Shown here: positions 10,117-17,376 of the stretch, piece after piece
Layout of the letters: every line of letters starts with the position of its first letter
Position numbering within the stretch: the first letter of the stretch is position 1
Assembly: GCF_009711405.1 (NCBI RefSeq)
Contig: NZ_SMLW01000664.1
Span: 1-39,163, forward strand
Length of the DNA stretch: 39,163 bases
From: Fulvivirga kasyanovii
Lineage (GTDB): Bacteria > Bacteroidota > Bacteroidia > Cytophagales > Cyclobacteriaceae
Direction of reading: 5' to 3'
Notes under the pieces: model-generated
Databases searched by the model: none
Seen by the model: only the letters and a program-made list of their open reading frames with translations
What the model was told of the DNA's origin: nothing
Translations under genes and position numbers: made by a program

Positions 10117-10119
10117 CAG

Positions 10120-10494
10120 TTATAGAGCATGGTAAGCTTCACCGGTATTTCTGAATACTCCTTTCGCTGACGAGGACTTTGCTTTTGCTACGATAGCTCT
10201 ATACGCTCTCAAATATGATTTGCGTGAATCCACCAGTTCATATTCATTTCCGTTGTCACTATCAACCTTCATTAAAGGATAGCTATACCTCCCTACATTC
10301 TCTTGTAGTAAGAATCCACCTGGGTTTCTGATATCCGTAAATTTCATGGCTTCCCTTACATTTACAGCACAAGGAGTAGGCCTGGATGTGAATGTGTTTA
10401 ACAAAACACCATGAAAGACTCGGGTTCGTACTTCGGTTTCCTGAATACAAAAGCCGGTAAGGATAATAAAAACGACGAAGAGGTGTAGTTTCAT
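10120..10494 (-). CDS. Small exported protein of unknown function
   Basis: This is a 124-aa product with a hydrophobic N-terminus (L-H-L-F-V-V-F-I-I-L-T-G-F) suited to a signal peptide, giving a mature protein of about 100 residues. The mature part holds a single Cys and a K/S-rich stretch (K-A-K-S-S-S-A-K). It shows no domain I recognise. It lies upstream of the paired sensor kinases on the same strand and could be co-transcribed with them, although the gap is about 300 bases. It could be a lineage-specific secreted protein; there is no evidence for a function. Confidence 0.5.
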   Translation of the reverse strand: MKLHLFVVFIILTGFCIQETEVRTRVFHGVLLNTFTSRPTPCAVNVREAMKFTDIRNPGGFLLQENVGRYSYPLMKVDSDNGNEYELVDSRKSYLRAYRAIVAKAKSSSAKGVFRNTGEAYHAL

Positions 10495-10817
10495 GTAGGG
10501 TTTTAGCTGACTAGGATATCTTCATGAGCAACTAAAAGCTTTTGATGCTCACTGTTTCGTGATGAAATAAACCTTAAGCCAAATAGACAAGTCAATGTTT
10601 TGATTAACCCTCAAATATAACTTATATGAAGGATGATTTTGTTTCAAATCATGGAATGGGAGCAATTGTCCACCTAATTGTCAACCTTGCGCAACAGGTG
10701 AAAAAGGTGGAGTCGACGGCTTTATTCGAATAATATATGTTTAAACATTTATAGTTTGGGATACATTTTTTATATTGTTTGTGTACAATCATTCTCTGTT
10801 AATAACTCATCAATGTT
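10495..10817. promoter_or_regulatory. Divergent intergenic region with tandem 12-bp box
   Basis: These 323 bases separate the - strand small exported protein from the + strand hydrolase, so they should hold both promoters. They contain box site A (10662-10688), an 8-bp palindrome TTGCGCAA at 10687-10694 overlapping its edge, and an AT-rich stretch with two near-miss -7-like elements (TATAGTTTG, TATTGTTTG) at about 10750-10781. No RNA gene or further ORF was seen. Confidence 0.5.
10662..10688 (+). repeat. Tandem 12-bp box, site A
   Basis: These 27 bases are identical to 21698-21724. The core is a tandem pair of 12-mers, CAATTGTCCACC then TAATTGTCAACC (10 of 12 matching). It lies about 130 bases upstream of the GTG start of the secreted hydrolase, in the same orientation. 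A third, diverged copy is in the TonB-receptor leader. Confidence 0.7.
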
Positions 10818-11597
10818 GTGAGAAAATCAAAAGTTATTCTGTTTATTTTATTTGTAGCTGCCAGTCTCTTCGTCTCAAAAACTGCACTTTCTCAGGAAAT
10901 AAAATTTGATGCCAACCAGTTTACCAATGGTGAAGGAGAAGAGCTTAACTATCGGATACTTACACCAGATTATGATACGTTGCGCAAATATCCGCTGATA
11001 GTCTTTTTGCACGGAGCAGGTGAACGGGGGAATGATAACCGCTCCCAGCTTAAATGGGGAGTGATGAACTTTGCCACTGATGAAATGATGTCTCTGCACC
11101 CAGCCTTTGTTATAGCTCCGCAATGTCCTGAAAACCAGTGGTGGTCAAATTTTGACCACGACAGATCGTCTAATAGTCTGAAGTTAAAGCCGGAACCCTC
11201 TAAACCCATGAGACTGATGATTGATCTCGTAGATCATTTAAAAGCGAATTTTCCGATTGATGCTGATCGAATCTACATCACCGGGCTTTCGATGGGAGGT
11301 ATGGGTACCTTTGATGCCATAGTGAGGTATCCGGATATGTTTGCTGCGGCTGTGCCTGTTTGTGGGGGAGGTGACCCTTCAAAAGCAAGCGAAATTGCGC
11401 ATATACCCATCTGGGTCTTCCATGGCGCTGAAGACCCGACGGTGAGTCCGGCACTTTCATCCAAAATGGTCGAAGCGCTTACCAGTGCAGGCGGGCATCC
11501 GGGGTTTACACTTTACCCGGAGGTCGGTCATTTTGCATGGCTGATGGCCTATAGCGACCACCTGATGATTGAGTGGATGTTCAGGCAGCGTAAATAG
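10818..11597 (+). CDS. Secreted alpha/beta-hydrolase (dienelactone hydrolase / CE1-esterase-like)
   Basis: This is a 259-aa serine hydrolase exported by a signal peptide (residues 1 to about 26, A-L-S-Q). A complete catalytic triad is visible: nucleophile Ser158 in G-L-S-M-G-G-M-G, Asp206 in G-A-E-D-P-T-V, and His238 in E-V-G-H-F-A-W. The oxyanion-side motif F-L-H-G-A-G-E-R-G-N-D-N is typical of the poly(3-hydroxybutyrate) depolymerase/feruloyl-esterase-like group often annotated as prolyl oligopeptidase family or phospholipase. The family cleaves esters, so an extracytoplasmic carbohydrate or lipid esterase is likely; the substrate is unknown. GTG is chosen because it gives a full signal peptide and the nearby ATG at 10813 is followed in its own frame by a stop. 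It is a single-gene unit convergent with the che operon, with a copy of the tandem box upstream. Confidence 0.87.
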   Translation: MRKSKVILFILFVAASLFVSKTALSQEIKFDANQFTNGEGEELNYRILTPDYDTLRKYPLIVFLHGAGERGNDNRSQLKWGVMNFATDEMMSLHPAFVIAPQCPENQWWSNFDHDRSSNSLKLKPEPSKPMRLMIDLVDHLKANFPIDADRIYITGLSMGGMGTFDAIVRYPDMFAAAVPVCGGGDPSKASEIAHIPIWVFHGAEDPTVSPALSSKMVEALTSAGGHPGFTLYPEVGHFAWLMAYSDHLMIEWMFRQRK

Positions 11598-11639
11598 TCA
11601 GATCAGTAAATCTATTCAAACCTGCTGGCATGCCTCATA

Positions 11640-12464
11640 TTAGATCTTTTTGAATATTTTATTGTTCAGGTCAAAAATTTGAAACCTGGCCTTGTCAATA
11701 ATAGGAATGAGGGCATCAAAAAAGCCAATCACAAGCAAACCTCCTGGCTTGAGGTTATTGTACAGTTTTTCCAGAACCATCTTCTTTGCATCAATGTCGA
11801 AGTAGATCATGACATTTCTACAAAAAATAATATCGAACGTTTGGTTAACGTTGTCTGTGATCAAATTGCTTTTATCAAAAATCACATGCTTTATCAGTTC
11901 CTGTTGCATAACTCCATACTTGCCGTCATCTGAGTAATATTGCGAGAGGCTGGAGCCGTTGCTTTTATATTTTAGATAATTGTAGCTGTAATCTTTAAAC
12001 TTTAATTGGTGGTATTTGCCTTTTTTTGCCTGGTTTAGTGCATCAGTGTTAATGTCAGTGGCTAGGGCATTTGCTTTTCCCTCAAGGCCCAGTTCTTTAA
12101 GCAGAATACTTAAAGTATAGACCTCTTCTCCGGAAGAGCATCCTGCATGCCATACATCGATCTTTCCCTTTTCATGCACCAGGGCGGGTAGTAGCGTGCT
12201 TAATTTCTGCCAGAAAAAAGGGTCTCTGAACATTTCTGTAAGTCCTACAGACAGTTCGTTTACAAAAGGATGTACAAAGTCCCTTTCGCGTAGTATTTTC
12301 AACCACAGATCATGGATGGAGTCAAGCTTAAAGACAGAGAGTGCACGGGTGACTCTCCTTTTGAGCGATTTAGGCTCATAGCAGGTGAAATCGATACCAT
12401 GCCGGGTCATAATGGCAGAGGTAAGCGAGTTCAATTCCTCATCTGTTATTTCTATTCTACGCAT
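11640..12464 (-). CDS. cheR: CheR, chemoreceptor glutamate methyltransferase
   Basis: This 274-aa protein has normal CheR length. It uses AdoMet to methylate glutamates on chemoreceptors and sets the adaptation level against CheB. The N-terminal helical domain includes the family motif T-E-M-F-R-D-P-F-F-W (76-85). The Rossmann methyltransferase domain has W-H-A-G-C-S-S-G-E-E-V-Y-T (105-117), an AdoMet-binding A-T-D-I-N with Asp137, and F-C-R-N-V-M-I-Y-F-D (214-223). It has no TPR extension. It is the last gene of the che operon, 60 bases after cheC, and converges on the hydrolase gene with only 42 bases between them. Confidence 0.95.
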   Translation of the reverse strand: MRRIEITDEELNSLTSAIMTRHGIDFTCYEPKSLKRRVTRALSVFKLDSIHDLWLKILRERDFVHPFVNELSVGLTEMFRDPFFWQKLSTLLPALVHEKGKIDVWHAGCSSGEEVYTLSILLKELGLEGKANALATDINTDALNQAKKGKYHQLKFKDYSYNYLKYKSNGSSLSQYYSDDGKYGVMQQELIKHVIFDKSNLITDNVNQTFDIIFCRNVMIYFDIDAKKMVLEKLYNNLKPGGLLVIGFFDALIPIIDKARFQIFDLNNKIFKKI

Positions 12465-12524
12465 TATATCCTCTGAAATCCAGTTTAGAACACCTATGGT
12501 TTTGAAATACAGGTTTTACGTGTT

Positions 12525-13106
12525 TTAATTTGTGCGTCCGGCCATCTCTAAAATTTCTTCGCTCATTCTGAAGACAAAGGCAGGCTTTACTTCCTTGTAC
12601 CCTTCTATATCAAAATACCCTTTGATGAAGAGTGTCAGTTGATCCCGGTGGAGGTAGTTGCGTAGTCTGTTGCCGTCATTTATCTCCAAAAGGCTTGGGA
12701 CTCCACCGTAGATATTTAAATCCAGCTCATCAGATACTTCTGTGGTTACCGAGGCTGATACAATGTTGGCTAACTCCAGTAAAAACGATGTCTCGCCAAT
12801 TGAAACGGATGTGCCTGAAATAGATAGGTTTTGGGCACTGATTAATCTACGTTCTCGTTCGTTCAGTATCAGGATACTTTCGCCTTTTGCATCACCAAAC
12901 AACTTTGTGCTTAGCAATGTGAACGTCTTTTCAACCGGCATTTCATCAGGTAAGTGTTCAGTATTACTACCCAATTCAATATTTAAACCCCCGGACTTGA
13001 TTTCTAGGCCAGTTAGTGAGGAAAATGATTTTGCGGCATGTTGATATCCCCGTTCAAATATTTCCTGTATGATCATTTTTTCATTTCGTACCATCATTTC
13101 TATCAT
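12525..13106 (-). CDS. cheC: CheC-like CheY-P phosphatase
   Basis: This 193-aa protein has a single CheC/FliY/CheX-type active-site signature: S107-F-L-L-E111-L-A-N114, followed about 22 residues later by Pro. These Glu and Asn residues are the ones that remove phosphate from CheY in the family. Classical CheC has two such sites; only one is clear here. CheD, encoded three genes upstream, is the known binding partner and target of CheC control in Bacillus and Thermotoga, so a CheC-CheD feedback loop is plausible. The start is uncertain among several close Met codons (residues 1, 4, 5, 11). It lies 13 bases after cheA. Confidence 0.82.
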   Translation of the reverse strand: MIEMMVRNEKMIIQEIFERGYQHAAKSFSSLTGLEIKSGGLNIELGSNTEHLPDEMPVEKTFTLLSTKLFGDAKGESILILNERERRLISAQNLSISGTSVSIGETSFLLELANIVSASVTTEVSDELDLNIYGGVPSLLEINDGNRLRNYLHRDQLTLFIKGYFDIEGYKEVKPAFVFRMSEEILEMAGRTN

Positions 13107-13119
13107 TTAGCGTGATGTA

Positions 13120-14925
13120 TTAGTTCTTTTTGGTTGTATAATTCCTGATAAATATCAGATTGAATAAAGTTGCTACATTGAGGACAGGGCATACATGGCC
13201 GTTACCCAGAATGGTTACCCCATTGATCAGTTTCACATTGTCAAAAGGCTTCATAAGGGGCTTCTCTACTATTTCTTTTTGCTGGAGCAGCTTGTCTACC
13301 ACTATGCCCATAATCCTTGTATTGTACGACACAATCACGATATTTAGAGCTTTGTCAGCCGGGGTGCTGTCGTAAGTTTTGTGAAGTACTTTGGATTCAT
13401 TTATAAGGTTAGCATAGGGCAGCTCAAATATATCTTGCAGGAAAACCAGTGGAATTGTCTTTCCTAAATGGGAAGTAACCAGGCCATTGCTCACTTTATA
13501 GATTTCCTTTTTACGGATCGATATTACCGCATCGGTATAAGAGAGGGGAATAGCATAGGTAATGTGCTGCAATTCGAATAACAAGGTGCCTTTTACGGCC
13601 ATTGATGCCGGTAACCTCAGTGAAAATGTGGTGCCAATTCCCTTTTGAGTGGTGACAGAGACAGCGCCCCCAATAGAGTCAAGAGCTTTTTTTACTACGT
13701 CCATACCAACTCCCCGGCCGGACAATTCACTTACATCGTCTGCCGTGCTAAAGCCAGGTTCAAAAATCATCAATACTATATCGTTATCGTTAAAATTTTT
13801 TGCCTCGGCTTCTGTAAGGAACCCATTGCGTATGGCTTTTTCCCTAATTTTGTTTGTGTCAATGCCCCGACCATCGTCACTTACCTCTATTATTACCGCG
13901 TCACTTTCGCTAATTGCTTTTAAAGTAAGGTTTCCTTCTTCGGGCTTACCTACATTCTTTCGGTCTGCCATGGACTCTATTCCGTGCCCTATGGCGTTGC
14001 GTATTAAATGAATCAACGAATCACTGATGATTTGCAGAATATTCCTGTCTATCTCCGTTTCGGTGCCTTTTAGCGTTAGCGACACACTTTTGTTTTCAAG
14101 GCTGGCCGTATCCCTTACAATGCGGTGAAACTTATTAAACAGGAAACTCACCTGTACCAGGCGGACGTCCATAACAGAGTACTGAAGGTCAGAGGAAATC
14201 CTGTTTAACCTGGAGTATTCGCTTGTACTGATTTTTTCAGAATTCAGCCCTATGATCCTGTCCCTTTCTATGACAAGCTCGCCAACCAGGTTCAACAGGT
14301 TGTCCAGTTTGCGTACCGGCACCTGAACATGGTCGGAAAAAATGATCTTAGAGCTTTCCGCTGGTTCAGTTTCGTCTGCTGCTTGTTTTTGAGCGGTGTC
14401 TGCGTCATTGTTATCATATTCAAAGCCTTCTGGCTTCTGCTGAGGTAAGGTAGTGGTCTTGTCATCTTCAGGAAAACCATTGTTCGTAGCGGTTTCTTCG
14501 TAGTCACTGGACTTACTATCCTCAGTGTCTGTTTTTTTGTTATCCTTTAAAGAGTTTAAAATTACCTCCAGCTTGGTCTTTATACCTCTGTATTGAACAT
14601 TGACTCCGGTCTTTACCGCATGTATTAATTCTCCCAACACATCTATGGATTTAAAAAGACTGCTAAAAATCTGATCGTCCAACACTAGTTTCTTCTCACG
14701 GATGGCACTAAAGATATCTTCAACCACATGGGCAAAGTCTGCAATGGTTTTAAAGCCCATCCCTGATGCATTTCCTTTCAATGTGTGTGTTATCCGAAAT
14801 ATGGCATCGACCGACTTTTTGTCGTCGGGTCGTTTTTCCAACTCGGTGATCAGACGATTAAGTTCTTCGTGACTCTCCACCGCCTCTGCGAGAAATATTT
14901 CCTTATATTCGTTTTCCTTCGACAT
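13120..14925 (-). CDS. cheA: CheA chemotaxis histidine kinase
   Basis: This is a 601-aa kinase that phosphorylates CheY and CheB under chemoreceptor control. Domains in order: HPt (1 to about 125) with phospho-acceptor His47 in R-I-T-H-T-L-K-G-N-A; a polar, acidic linker (about 128-195) in place of a recognisable P2 domain; dimerisation helices (about 200-260); an ATPase with N box H-L-I-R-N-A-I-G-H-G-I-E (306-317), D-D-G-R-G-I (350-355), I-F-E-P-G-F-S-T-A (388-396) and G-R-G-V-G-M-D-V-V (403-411); and a CheW-like regulatory domain at the C-terminus. The usual N-box Asp (NAVDHG) is Gly here (NAIGHG). Absence of P2 is seen in some CheA groups and lowers CheY docking specificity. No receiver is fused. 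Confidence 0.95.
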   Translation of the reverse strand: MSKENEYKEIFLAEAVESHEELNRLITELEKRPDDKKSVDAIFRITHTLKGNASGMGFKTIADFAHVVEDIFSAIREKKLVLDDQIFSSLFKSIDVLGELIHAVKTGVNVQYRGIKTKLEVILNSLKDNKKTDTEDSKSSDYEETATNNGFPEDDKTTTLPQQKPEGFEYDNNDADTAQKQAADETEPAESSKIIFSDHVQVPVRKLDNLLNLVGELVIERDRIIGLNSEKISTSEYSRLNRISSDLQYSVMDVRLVQVSFLFNKFHRIVRDTASLENKSVSLTLKGTETEIDRNILQIISDSLIHLIRNAIGHGIESMADRKNVGKPEEGNLTLKAISESDAVIIEVSDDGRGIDTNKIREKAIRNGFLTEAEAKNFNDNDIVLMIFEPGFSTADDVSELSGRGVGMDVVKKALDSIGGAVSVTTQKGIGTTFSLRLPASMAVKGTLLFELQHITYAIPLSYTDAVISIRKKEIYKVSNGLVTSHLGKTIPLVFLQDIFELPYANLINESKVLHKTYDSTPADKALNIVIVSYNTRIMGIVVDKLLQQKEIVEKPLMKPFDNVKLINGVTILGNGHVCPVLNVATLFNLIFIRNYTTKKN

Positions 14926-14976
14926 ACTTAATCCGTTTTGAGAATTGGCTTTATATCCTTTTTCATTCAGGTACTT

Positions 14977-16008
14977 TTAAAAACAACTCATTAGAAATCC
15001 TGGGATATCATTTAGTTTAACTACATAGTCCACTGCTCCCAGCTCAACAGAGGCTTTGGGCATACCGTAGACCACGCTGGACAAGGCATCCTGGGCTATA
15101 GTTAGCCCTCCTTTAAGCTTTATTTTTAACAGACCCTGGCTACCATCCCTACCCATGCCTGTAAGTATTACTCCTATGGCCTTTGAGCCATAAACCTCTG
15201 CCACCGATTCGAACAAACAGTCGATTGACGGGCGGTCATATTCTTTAAATGTTTTAACAGAGTATTTAAAAAAAGGAGCATCACCTTGGTTGTCAACTTC
15301 CATGTTTCCATCACCAGGTAATACATAAATAACCCCTGGTCTCAGGTACTCATCTTTTGTCGCCATTCTTACTTCAAAAGGCAAAAGACTGTCTAATCTT
15401 TCAGCATACGATACCAGAAAGCGTTCTGGCATGTGCTGGGCTATAATGACAGGAATTGGAAGATTGGCCGGCAACTGGTCAAGAATTGAACTAATCGCAC
15501 CCGGCCCCCCTGTTGAGGCACCTATAACCAGGATATCATGCTTTGCAACATCATTGAAGCTATGAATATGGTGGTTTATTCTCCGGGCCGTTTTCTGTAG
15601 TATCGTCGGGGTGGTTTCATTTGCCACTTTAATTATCTTTATGAGTTTACTGAGCGCCTTTTTAAATTGCACTGAATCCCTGGTGATGGGCTTGTCAATA
15701 AAATCAAAAGCACCTGTGTTCAGGGCTTCGAATACTTCTCGGTTATTCCTCCCTAATGAGCTTAGTAAAATGATAGGTACAGGAATCTCTTTCATAATTT
15801 TCTTTACGACATACAACCCGTCATAATGAGGCATGAGCATATCTGTAACAACTACATCAGGATGTAAAGCTTTAACCTTATTTACCCCGTCCTTGCCATT
15901 ATTGGCAGTGCCTACTACGTCAATGGCGGGATCGGACCTTAAGGCATCAGATATCATTATGCGCATCAGACCAGAATCTTCTATCAACAGGGTTTTAATC
16001 CGTTTCAC
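14977..16008 (-). CDS. cheB: CheB receptor methylesterase/deamidase
   Basis: This 343-aa protein has standard CheB layout. The receiver domain (1 to about 120) has phospho-acceptor Asp56 in V-V-T-D-M-L-M-P and the conserved K-P-I. A linker follows (about 125-155), then the methylesterase domain with catalytic Ser165 (I-G-A-S-T-G-G-P), His192 (A-Q-H-M-P) and Asp288 (T-G-M-G-R-D-G). It removes methyl groups from, and may deamidate, receptor glutamyl side chains when phosphorylated by CheA. It follows cheY by 3 bases, so the two are probably translationally coupled, and lies 51 bases before cheA. Confidence 0.96.
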   Translation of the reverse strand: MKRIKTLLIEDSGLMRIMISDALRSDPAIDVVGTANNGKDGVNKVKALHPDVVVTDMLMPHYDGLYVVKKIMKEIPVPIILLSSLGRNNREVFEALNTGAFDFIDKPITRDSVQFKKALSKLIKIIKVANETTPTILQKTARRINHHIHSFNDVAKHDILVIGASTGGPGAISSILDQLPANLPIPVIIAQHMPERFLVSYAERLDSLLPFEVRMATKDEYLRPGVIYVLPGDGNMEVDNQGDAPFFKYSVKTFKEYDRPSIDCLFESVAEVYGSKAIGVILTGMGRDGSQGLLKIKLKGGLTIAQDALSSVVYGMPKASVELGAVDYVVKLNDIPGFLMSCF

Positions 16009-16011
16009 CTG

Positions 16012-16377
16012 TCATTCCGTTATTTTTTCGGATATTGTATTTAATAAACTTTCAGATGTGAAAGGCTTTACGATGTAAGCCAGTGCTCCAAGCCCTAATC
16101 CCTGACTGATGACTGATTCCTGACCAACTGCACTGATCATAAATACTTTAGAAGACAAACCCTCTTCTTTAAATACTTTTAAAATATCAGTGCCGATCAT
16201 GTCTGGTAATATATTGTCCAGTGTAATAATATCAGGCTCTAATTCAAAAGCCAGGTCGATGGCCTCTTCTCCATTTGCTGCTTCTCCCGCTATCTGGTAT
16301 CCTGCTCCAACCAAAGCGTCTTTAATCAATGTTCTCATGTAAAGAGAATCATCCACTATTAACACACTCTTATTCAT
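16012..16377 (-). CDS. cheY: CheY-like single-domain response regulator
   Basis: This 121-aa stand-alone receiver has an acidic pair Asp9/Asp10, phospho-acceptor Asp54 (I-T-L-D-N-I-L-P), a switch Ser82 and Lys104 in V-K-P-F. It is the only free receiver in the operon and therefore the likely diffusible output of CheA and substrate of CheC. In a gliding Bacteroidota without flagella the target cannot be FliM, so the downstream partner is unknown. It lies 12 bases after cheD. Confidence 0.93.
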   Translation of the reverse strand: MNKSVLIVDDSLYMRTLIKDALVGAGYQIAGEAANGEEAIDLAFELEPDIITLDNILPDMIGTDILKVFKEEGLSSKVFMISAVGQESVISQGLGLGALAYIVKPFTSESLLNTISEKITE

Positions 16378-16389
16378 TTTTAAGCTTTA

Positions 16390-16851
16390 TTATATTGTAG
16401 TAATTTTTTTTCCTGAGTTAACCCATAATATTCCGGACTGTATATCCATCCGGGCAGTCCTGTACATATCCCCACCAACCTCCATAGCCTGGATCATTAT
16501 TTTGTTGTGGCTTAGTTTCTTTTGTATGTAGTCAATATTTTTCCTGCCAATCTGAAAACTCGTCATTTTCATGACATCTGCACCGCCTACCAGGCGGGCA
16601 CGAATAGCCCATGCATTGCAGCCCATGTTTAGCATATCCTGAATTAAACAGTCTATGATATTGTTGGGAGAGCCGGGGCTTTCCGGCAACATGACGTGTG
16701 CCCCGGCTCCAATGCCCTTGAATTTGTCATAAAGGAAAACCCCTATACATGACCCTAATCCGAAACAGATAATCTGACCTGAACCTGATACAACAGTGGA
16801 CTGACCCATAGAGAGTACATATCGCTTTATATCGGGTTTAGCCAACCTCAT
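16390..16851 (-). CDS. cheD: CheD chemoreceptor glutamine deamidase
   Basis: This 153-aa protein has the CheD catalytic Cys35 in G-L-G-S-C-I-G-V and His52 in G-A-H-V-M-L-P, plus the family's V-G-G-D-M-Y-R-T-A-R and D-I-Q-S-G-I-L blocks. CheD deamidates specific receptor glutamines and, in CheC-containing systems, also regulates receptors by direct binding. The first 14 bases overlap the end of cheW, so the genes are translationally coupled. Confidence 0.93.
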   Translation of the reverse strand: MRLAKPDIKRYVLSMGQSTVVSGSGQIICFGLGSCIGVFLYDKFKGIGAGAHVMLPESPGSPNNIIDCLIQDMLNMGCNAWAIRARLVGGADVMKMTSFQIGRKNIDYIQKKLSHNKIMIQAMEVGGDMYRTARMDIQSGILWVNSGKKITTI

Positions 16852-17371
16852 GTTGGGGCAATTCTATTTTTTCAGCCTCATCCTCTGTCAATACCCTGAA
16901 AATGTCAATCAGAATAACCAGCCTGTTCTTTAACTTCACAATACCTTGTATATAGCCTGTATCAACATTCTTGTTGTGGACGAGTTCTACCTCTTTTTCA
17001 ATAGCAGCAGTACTTACCGTCAAAGTATTGGGTACCTCTGTTACAAGCGCCCCCATTTTGAAAGTCTCGCTTTCCACAACCAGAGTATAGTTATTTCTTT
17101 GGTTAGCTTCTTCTGTTGTGATGCCGGGCCTGATTCCAAACTTTTCTTCGAGATCAATAATGCCTATAATATTGCCCCTGATATTGGCCACACCCTTCAC
17201 ATATGCAGGAGTCTGTGGCATTTTGGTAATACTTGGAGTCAATACAACCTCCTTGATCTGTGAAATCTTAATTCCGTAATCTTCCTCACCTAACTTAAAG
17301 ACTATCAGTTGCAGCGATTCCCGGTTATGCTCTGCTTCTTTATTTAATTTGCTTTCCTTCTTATCCTGCAT
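16838..17371 (-). CDS. cheW: CheW coupling protein
   Basis: This 177-aa protein is one CheW SH3-like domain with a charged N-terminal tail of about 20 residues. Landmarks are L-Q-L-I-V-F-K-L-G-E-E-D-Y-G-I, K-M-P-Q-T-P-A-Y-V-K-G-V-A-N-I-R-G and I-L-I-D-I-F-R-V-L. CheW bridges the tip of the chemoreceptor and the CheA regulatory domain. The gene starts 5 bases after the chemoreceptor stop codon, and its end overlaps cheD by 14 bases. Confidence 0.95.
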   Translation of the reverse strand: MQDKKESKLNKEAEHNRESLQLIVFKLGEEDYGIKISQIKEVVLTPSITKMPQTPAYVKGVANIRGNIIGIIDLEEKFGIRPGITTEEANQRNNYTLVVESETFKMGALVTEVPNTLTVSTAAIEKEVELVHNKNVDTGYIQGIVKLKNRLVILIDIFRVLTEDEAEKIELPQHEVG

Positions 17372-17376
17372 ACCTT

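Noticed and set aside
13645-14011. Overlapping + strand frames opposite cheA
   Set aside because: Two competing frames in the same place opposite a fully conserved CheA ATPase domain are antisense artefacts.
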